From UBA9732 sp963615565 (GTDB taxonomy: Bacteria; Spirochaetota; Spirochaetia; Sphaerochaetales; Sphaerochaetaceae): DNA of 28,250 nucleotides. This document shows, piece by piece, positions 23,797-28,250 of the stretch (within the stretch, counting starts at the first letter, position 1; each line of letters starts with the position of its first letter). The notes beneath the pieces were generated by a model. The model worked only from the letters and a program-made list of their open reading frames with translations, ran no database searches and had not been told where the DNA came from. A program made the position numbers and the translations under genes. Where the stretch lies: contig CAVEGR010000097.1 of assembly GCA_963615565.1 (NCBI GenBank), positions 1-28,250 on the forward strand, given 5' to 3'.

Positions 23797-25035
23797 ATGG
23801 CTTCTGAAAAAGTTCTATTGGGTTTGGACATAGGTTCTTCTTGGGTAAGAGCTGTTGTAGGCTCTGTCTCTAAGGATGGCCAACTAATGGTAGACAGCAT
23901 TTGTGAGAGACCAAGTGAAGGGGTTAGATCTGGTGTTGTTGTTAACATTGAACAAACTCGTAAAGCCATTAGTTCTGTTATCCAAGAAGCAGAACTTCAA
24001 GCCGGTATTGAAGCCCAAAGTGTAATCACTGGTATTGGCGGTTCGTCTGTTAATGGTTACTCTTCACAAGGTGTTGTTGGAATTAACGCTAAAGATTTAG
24101 AAATTACTCGTAATGACATTGCAGATTGTTTAAAAAGTGCTAGAGCTTTTGAACTTCCTGCAGATAAAGAAGTTTTGCATACATTGGTTCAGGATTTCAC
24201 AGTTGACGGTAAAACTGGAATTAAAGATCCAATTGACATGACAGGACACCGCCTTGAAAGCAAGGTTCTTATTGTTATGGGAAGTTCAAGTAATTGCTCA
24301 AATACAAGAAGAGCCCTTCAGAGTGCAGGACTAAATTCTGCAAGGCTTGTTCTTTCTCAGCTTGCTGACGCAGATATTGTTTTGAGCGCTGATGAAAAAG
24401 AAATGGGCACAATATTAATCAATATTGGCGGTAGCACGTCTAACATGATTGTTTATCAAAATGGTTCTCCTGTATATGTTGGTGGCGTAGATTTAGGTTC
24501 AAGCAGTGTAACAAATGATATTGCTTACATCTTAAATAAGCCCAAAATGGTAGCAGAGCAGGTGAAAGTTGAAAGTGGATGTTGTTATTTACCATCGGTC
24601 TCTGCAGATGAGAAAGTGATTATTCCACAGGTGGGTGGCCTTCCATCCATCCAGATGCCAAAAAAAGAGCTATGTAAGATTATTGAGCCAAGGATGGCTG
24701 AGATTTTCTCATTACTGAAGAAAGGTCTGGACAGTAAGATTACACATGGTTCATTTGGTGGTGGAGTTGTACTTGTTGGAGGAGGATCTCTGCTTTCTGG
24801 TGTGACAGATCTTGCTTCTGAGATTTTCAGATTGCAGGCACGAATTGGTTTTCCTGAGGCTTTGCCTGGTTTGGATAGGTCTTATATTAATCCTAAATAT
24901 GCTACTGTGCTTGGATTGCTAAAGACTGAAGCCAAAAAAGCAGCTAATGCCCAAATGGGAAGAGGCAATGATAAACATACCAATAAAACTGGATTTTTTG
25001 GAAAGATTGCGTCTATTTTTAAGACTATAGTATAA
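23797..25035 (+). CDS. ftsA: Cell division protein FtsA
   Basis: A 412-residue actin-like ATPase that tethers FtsZ to the membrane. Phosphate-1 motif GLDIGSSWVRAVVG is at residue 8 onward, the SHS2 domain covers about 85-165, phosphate-2 is INIGGSTSNMIVY from residue 208, and the adenosine motif is VVLVGGGSLLSGV. The C-terminal amphipathic helix (GFFGKIASIFKTIV) is the membrane anchor. ATG 23797 follows AGGAGG by seven bases; an ATG at 23793 is out of frame. In phosphate-2 the usual DIGGGT..D reads N209-IGGSTS-N216, so both acidic positions are asparagine. Confidence 0.93.
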   Translation: MASEKVLLGLDIGSSWVRAVVGSVSKDGQLMVDSICERPSEGVRSGVVVNIEQTRKAISSVIQEAELQAGIEAQSVITGIGGSSVNGYSSQGVVGINAKDLEITRNDIADCLKSARAFELPADKEVLHTLVQDFTVDGKTGIKDPIDMTGHRLESKVLIVMGSSSNCSNTRRALQSAGLNSARLVLSQLADADIVLSADEKEMGTILINIGGSTSNMIVYQNGSPVYVGGVDLGSSSVTNDIAYILNKPKMVAEQVKVESGCCYLPSVSADEKVIIPQVGGLPSIQMPKKELCKIIEPRMAEIFSLLKKGLDSKITHGSFGGGVVLVGGGSLLSGVTDLASEIFRLQARIGFPEALPGLDRSYINPKYATVLGLLKTEAKKAANAQMGRGNDKHTNKTGFFGKIASIFKTIV

Positions 25036-25053
25036 AGGTTTATAAAAAACCTT
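25035..25053 (+). other. Weak hairpin between ftsA and ftsZ
   Basis: AAGGTTT (25035-25041) can pair with AAACCTT (25047-25053) over seven AT-rich base pairs, with no T-run following. Perhaps a processing or attenuating element between ftsA and ftsZ. Confidence 0.25.
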
Positions 25054-25057
25054 CATT

Positions 25058-25090
25058 GAGGAATTTAAGAGGAATTTAAGAGGAATTGAA
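25058..25090 (+). repeat. Three tandem 11-bp repeats carrying ribosome binding sites
   Basis: GAGGAATTTAA occurs at 25058-25068 and 25069-25079 and, with one change, as GAGGAATTGAA at 25080-25090. Each unit contains GAGGA. The last one is eight bases before ATG 25092 of ftsZ and is the natural ribosome binding site; the others may act as standby sites or as a slippage-prone expression control. Confidence 0.85.
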
Positions 25091-25091
25091 T

Positions 25092-26369
25092 ATGGATTTT
25101 GGCATGATTGAAGATTTACTTCACGACGAACAGACACCTCCTACTGACATTAAGGTTATTGGTGTTGGTGGAGCTGGCGGTAATGCTGTAAACAGAATGA
25201 TTGCAAGTGGTCTGAAGAAAGTTACATTTGTTGCACTTAATACAGATATGCAGGCTCTTCAGAGATCTAATGCTCAGCTTAGAATTCCTATTGGAAAAGA
25301 GCTTACCGGTGGTTTAGGGGCTGGTGGTATGCCTGAAATGGGGCAAAAAGCTGCGGAAGAAAGTAAGGATGAAATTAAAAATCTCCTTGAAGGTACAGAT
25401 ATGGTCTTTATCACAGCTGGTATGGGCGGTGGTACTGGAACTGGTGCTGCTCCTGTTGTTGCTGAGATTGCTAAGGGACTCAATATTCTTACTGTAGCTG
25501 TTGTAACAACTCCGTTTGCTTTTGAAGGTAGAAAGAAACTTCAATTTGCAAATGAAGGTATTGAACGTCTTAAGAAACAGGTTGATACTCTTATTCTTAT
25601 TCCAAACCAGTATCTTCTTAAGATAACTGAAAATAATACTCCTATTAAGCAGGCTTTCCTCATGGCTGATGATGTTCTTAGGCAAGGTGTTCAAGGCATT
25701 TCTGAGCTTATTACAGAACCTGGTGAGATTAACATTGACTTTGCTGATGTTCGTACAGTCATGAAGGACAAAGGTGAAGCTATCATGGGTATTGGTATTG
25801 GTGAAGGGGCTAACAGAGCCATTGATGCTGCAAGACAGGCTATCAATAATCCTTTGCTTGAAGATGCTAGAATTGACGGAGCTAAGAGTGTTCTTGTTAA
25901 CCTTACTGCAAGTGATGGTCTTACTCTTCAAGAATACTATGATGTTGTTGAAATGATTACTGAAACCTGTGATAAGGATGCTCTCATTATTTCTGGCCAA
26001 GCTTATAATCCAGATCTTGGAGACAAGGTTAAGGTTACTGTTGTTGCTACTGGATTTGATAGAGATGAAGCTAGAGTTGATATTCCAGATTTTGAAAAAC
26101 CAAAGAAGCGTTTTGACCAGTTTATAAATGATATGGGTAGCTCTTCTCAGTCTGCTCAGAATTCTACTGCTGCAACTTCATCTAGTGCTGGTCAGACCCA
26201 ACCTCAGGCGGATAAAACACAAAGAAAGCCAGAAGAGGTCATTTCTGTTAACCGTTGGCAGGATTTGCAGTCTCAGATTGGTAGACGTCAAAATCAGAGT
26301 ACCAATTCTAATGACTATTCCTATCCTGCAATTTTAAGGTACCAGAGACCTGATGACGACAATAAGTAA
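25092..26369 (+). CDS. ftsZ: Cell division protein FtsZ
   Basis: A 425-residue tubulin-like GTPase that forms the division ring. IKVIGVGGAGGNAVNRM at residues 20-36 and GGGTGTGAAPVVA near 113 bind GTP; INIDFADVRTVM is the T7 catalytic loop. A linker rich in S, Q, T and N follows residue 345, and the conserved C-terminal peptide NDYSYPAILRYQR binds FtsA. I start at ATG 25092, eight bases after the last GAGG repeat; a TTG at 25086 lies in the same frame but inside that repeat. The gene overlaps the recombinase gene by 17 bases. All catalytic motifs look intact, in contrast to FtsW. Confidence 0.97.
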   Translation: MDFGMIEDLLHDEQTPPTDIKVIGVGGAGGNAVNRMIASGLKKVTFVALNTDMQALQRSNAQLRIPIGKELTGGLGAGGMPEMGQKAAEESKDEIKNLLEGTDMVFITAGMGGGTGTGAAPVVAEIAKGLNILTVAVVTTPFAFEGRKKLQFANEGIERLKKQVDTLILIPNQYLLKITENNTPIKQAFLMADDVLRQGVQGISELITEPGEINIDFADVRTVMKDKGEAIMGIGIGEGANRAIDAARQAINNPLLEDARIDGAKSVLVNLTASDGLTLQEYYDVVEMITETCDKDALIISGQAYNPDLGDKVKVTVVATGFDRDEARVDIPDFEKPKKRFDQFINDMGSSSQSAQNSTAATSSSAGQTQPQADKTQRKPEEVISVNRWQDLQSQIGRRQNQSTNSNDYSYPAILRYQRPDDDNK

Positions 26370-27309
26370 AAACGAAGAAATTCTTGATGATTTTACTCAA
26401 AGTCTATTGATTGAGAGGCATTCTTCCACTGCAACAAGAGATTGTTACAGGCATGAGGTTGAATGTTTCTTGTCATATTTGGAGGAAGAAGGTCTTTCTT
26501 ATGTAGATATTGACACTCTTGGAATAAGGGCTTTTTTGCGTTTTAGGGCAAATGAGGGACATCTTTCAGCCCGTACTATGTCCAAGGTAATTACATCATT
26601 AAGAATGTTTTTCTTGTTTCTACAAAATGAGAGAATAAGAAATGATGACCCAACGGAGCTGATTCCTCGTACAAAAGAGCCTAAAAAGCTTCCACAGACC
26701 ATTGATTATAATTCTGTTGAGAAAATTCTTAATGTAATAGATACTTCTACGGATATCGGTTTTAGAGATAGGACAATGTTTGAGCTTATCTATTCGTGTG
26801 GTCTTCGTGTGAGTGAATGTGCCACGTTGCGTCTAGATAAATATCTTAAGTTGGAAAAACGCATTGTTGTCATTGGAAAGGGCAATAAAGAGCGTATGAT
26901 TCCTGTTGGGGATGTTGCTATTGGCTATTTAGATGCTTATATTGCTGGTGCGCGTGTAAATCTTCTTGGCAAACGTAAGTCAGTTTATATGTTTATTTCT
27001 AAACGTGGTGATGATGGAAAAGAAGGTATTACACGTGAAGAAATTTGGCATAGGCTTAAAATTTATAGTTCTGAGGCCGGAGTTTACTCTAAGGTCCATA
27101 CTTTGCGTCATAGTTTTGCAACACATCTTTTACAGGGTGGTGCAGATCTTAGGTCTGTGCAAGAACTTTTGGGGCATAAAGATATTCGTACTACAGAAAT
27201 TTACACTCATGTTAATACTAATGATCTTCAAAAAGAATTTGAGAGAGCATTTTGTGGTGCAGATCCTAGGGATGATTCTAAGGTTAATTCTAAAGGTGGT
27301 GAGAAATGA
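26353..27309 (+). CDS. XerC/XerD-type tyrosine recombinase
   Basis: A 318-residue site-specific recombinase. A SAM-like core-binding domain covers about residues 5-95 and the catalytic domain the rest. Catalytic residues are R152 (CGLRVSE), K176 (GKGNKER), H249 and R252 (HTLRHSF), H275 (LLGHKD) and the nucleophile Y284 (EIYTHVN). Length and sequence fit a chromosomal Xer protein that resolves chromosome dimers at dif; whether it is XerC, XerD or a single-Xer system cannot be decided here. It overlaps ftsZ by 17 bases and the exonuclease by four, so it belongs to the division operon. I found no dif-like site in the window. Confidence 0.9.
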   Translation: MTTISKNEEILDDFTQSLLIERHSSTATRDCYRHEVECFLSYLEEEGLSYVDIDTLGIRAFLRFRANEGHLSARTMSKVITSLRMFFLFLQNERIRNDDPTELIPRTKEPKKLPQTIDYNSVEKILNVIDTSTDIGFRDRTMFELIYSCGLRVSECATLRLDKYLKLEKRIVVIGKGNKERMIPVGDVAIGYLDAYIAGARVNLLGKRKSVYMFISKRGDDGKEGITREEIWHRLKIYSSEAGVYSKVHTLRHSFATHLLQGGADLRSVQELLGHKDIRTTEIYTHVNTNDLQKEFERAFCGADPRDDSKVNSKGGEK

Positions 27310-28037
27310 AACTAGTTTCTTGGAATGTTAATGGCTTGAGAGCTGTACTTGGTAAAGGATTTCTAGATTTTTTTAAGTCTGTTGATGCCGATATTTTTTG
27401 TCTGCAAGAAATTAAACTTTCTGAGGGTCAATTAGACTTACAATTGGCAGGTTATCATTGTTATTACAATTATGCTCAAAAAAAGGGTTATTCTGGCACT
27501 GCTGTATTTTCAAAACAAGAACCTTTATCTGTTTCTTATGGCTGTGATGATGAGGGTAGAGTTATTACTTTAGAGTTTGATGATTTTTATGTTGTTAATG
27601 TTTACACCCCAAATTCACAAGAAGAACTTGCGCGTCTAAATTTTAGACTTGATTGGGATGCAAAATTTAGAGATTTTGTTTGTTCTTTAGATAAAGTTAA
27701 GCCTGTATTAATTTGTGGAGATATGAATGTTGCTCACAAAGAAATAGATATTAAAAATCCTAAAACAAATTTACGTAATGCGGGATTTACTATTGAGGAG
27801 CGAGCTAGTTTTAGCTTGTTATTAGAAGCAGGCTTTGTTGATACGTTCCGCCTATTGCATCCAAATGATGTTTGCTATAGCTGGTGGTCTTATAGGTTTA
27901 AATCTCGTGAAAGAAATACCGGCTGGCGTATTGATTATTGGTTAATTTCAACTAGAGCAAGTGATAAAGTGAAAGAGGCTGGGATATATACTAATGTCCT
28001 AGGTTCTGACCATGCTCCTGTCTTCGTTGTTCTTTGA
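27306..28037 (+). CDS. exoA: Exodeoxyribonuclease III / AP endonuclease
   Basis: A 243-residue ExoIII-family nuclease for base-excision repair. Metal and active-site residues are visible: N7 (WNVNGLRA), E35 (CLQEIK), Y100 (NVYTPN), D139 and N141 (CGDMNVAH), D210 (WRIDYWL), D235 and H236 (GSDHAPV). Complete and slightly shorter than E. coli Xth (268). It starts within ATGA at the end of the recombinase gene, and ends at a normal family terminus (SDHAPVFVVL). The last bases of the gene and the sequence around its stop codon are repeated 109 bp downstream. Confidence 0.95.
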   Translation: MKLVSWNVNGLRAVLGKGFLDFFKSVDADIFCLQEIKLSEGQLDLQLAGYHCYYNYAQKKGYSGTAVFSKQEPLSVSYGCDDEGRVITLEFDDFYVVNVYTPNSQEELARLNFRLDWDAKFRDFVCSLDKVKPVLICGDMNVAHKEIDIKNPKTNLRNAGFTIEERASFSLLLEAGFVDTFRLLHPNDVCYSWWSYRFKSRERNTGWRIDYWLISTRASDKVKEAGIYTNVLGSDHAPVFVVL

Positions 28038-28054
28038 GTTGTATACTGCGTCAG
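28018..28054. repeat. 37-bp direct repeat, copy 1 (includes the exoA stop codon)
   Basis: The segment starting CTGTCTTCGTTGTTCTTTGA and ending TGCGTCAG spans the last codons and stop of exoA plus 17 bases after it. It is repeated at 28127-28163 with a single A/G difference (28045 versus 28154). Confidence 0.95.
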
Positions 28055-28058
28055 TGCA

Positions 28059-28091
28059 AACACGGCCGTACATCATGGTACTGTCCGTGTT
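28059..28091 (+). terminator. Terminator hairpin after exoA
   Basis: AACACGG (28059-28065) pairs with CCGTGTT (28085-28091); inside, GTAC pairs with GTAC (28068-28071, 28078-28081). It is followed by a pyrimidine-rich tract (CTTCTTTCTT). Ends the division/repair operon. Confidence 0.7.
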
Positions 28092-28126
28092 CTTCTTTCT
28101 TGTCTACATCTCAAATAACTTAGAAG

Positions 28127-28163
28127 CTGTCTTCGTTGTTCTTTGAGTTGTATGCTGCGTCAG
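28127..28163. repeat. 37-bp direct repeat, copy 2 (outside any intact gene)
   Basis: Second copy of the exoA-end segment, offset by 109 bp from the first. Directly after its last base the sequence changes from the exoA-flank sequence into a transposase-like reading frame, which marks 28163/28164 as a rearrangement junction. Confidence 0.95.
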
Positions 28164-28244
28164 GGTCTTGGTTATAAGACTCTTGAGGAAGTTTACAAAG
28201 AAGGGAGTTTCCCTGAAACAAAAACTACAAAAGAGGTAGCTTAG
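28161..28244 (+). pseudogene. C-terminal remnant of an IS transposase (DDE integrase type)
   Basis: From 28161 the frame reads QGLGYKTLEEVYKEG and continues 12 residues to TAG at 28242-28244. The pattern LGYKTPEEVY shortly before the end is typical of IS3/IS481-like transposases, where it follows the NERPHQ segment. Upstream of 28161 the same frame has no such segment and meets a stop at 28116, so the body of the transposase is missing. Short match, so the exact IS family is uncertain. Confidence 0.55.
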
Positions 28245-28250
28245 TTCGGA

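Noticed and set aside
25314..26000. Long open frame on the minus strand opposite ftsZ (228 codons)
   Set aside because: It lies wholly antisense to a fully conserved ftsZ. Its translation is rich in S, N, T and K without recognisable motifs, and no ribosome binding site or promoter was found.
26587..26596. GTAATTACAT inside the recombinase gene as a further copy of the LacI-type operator
   Set aside because: Only part of the palindrome, inside a coding region and far from the operon; most likely chance.
28055..28250. dif site or CRISPR-like repeat near the Xer gene
   Set aside because: No 28-bp dif-like pair of half-sites was recognisable, and two copies of a 37-bp repeat that includes a gene end do not make an array.

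Overview
The window is AT-rich (GC roughly in the upper 30s percent by eye) and every gene I can support lies on the + strand. The organism is most likely a spirochaete of the Treponema/Sphaerochaeta side, and more likely a Sphaerochaetaceae relative from an anaerobic host-associated niche. Three things point there. The secreted binding proteins have signal peptides ending in FA(T/A/Q)G..E without a lipobox cysteine, a style common in these spirochaetes. A BMP/PnrA-type nucleoside system is present. The division cluster runs mraZ-rsmH-ftsL-ftsW-ftsQ-ftsA-ftsZ without the transpeptidase ftsI or any mur gene, which fits the reported absence of penicillin-binding proteins in Sphaerochaeta. The taxonomic call is inference.

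Region 1 (2-6993): the 3' end of an unidentified membrane protein overlaps a LacI-family regulator. A control region with two copies of a 10-bp palindrome, a promoter and a third inverted repeat follows. Then comes a complete acetoin/pyruvate-dehydrogenase-like complex (E1alpha, E1beta, E2, E3) and a short-chain dehydrogenase, closed by a hairpin.

Region 2 (7030-14920): two MalF/MalG-type permeases, two tandem UgpB-like binding proteins about 86% identical to each other, and three hydrolases of different folds: an alkaline-phosphatase-superfamily phosphodiesterase, a calcineurin-like phosphoesterase and a secreted metallo-beta-lactamase-fold protein. No gene for the transporter's ATPase is present. 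I read regions 1 and 2 as one catabolic locus: import of a small, probably phosphate- or phosphodiester-containing compound, hydrolysis, oxidation, and thiamine-dependent cleavage to an acyl-CoA. The substrate is unknown.

Region 3 (14930-19945): a nucleoside (BMP/PnrA-type) ABC importer. A strong promoter drives the binding protein, a strong terminator follows it, and then come a double ATPase and two RbsC-like permeases with overlapping genes, ended by a second strong terminator.

Region 4 (20014-28091): the division operon, with TGGGA boxes near its promoter, followed by a Xer-type tyrosine recombinase and exonuclease III. FtsW has lost the sequence hallmarks of a working SEDS glycosyltransferase, including the catalytic aspartate, which is arginine here. 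I regard this as the most interesting observation in the window.

Region 5 (28055-28250): the exoA terminator, a second copy of the last 37 bp around the exoA stop codon, and the tail of a transposase reading frame. This is a small rearranged junction at the edge of the window.
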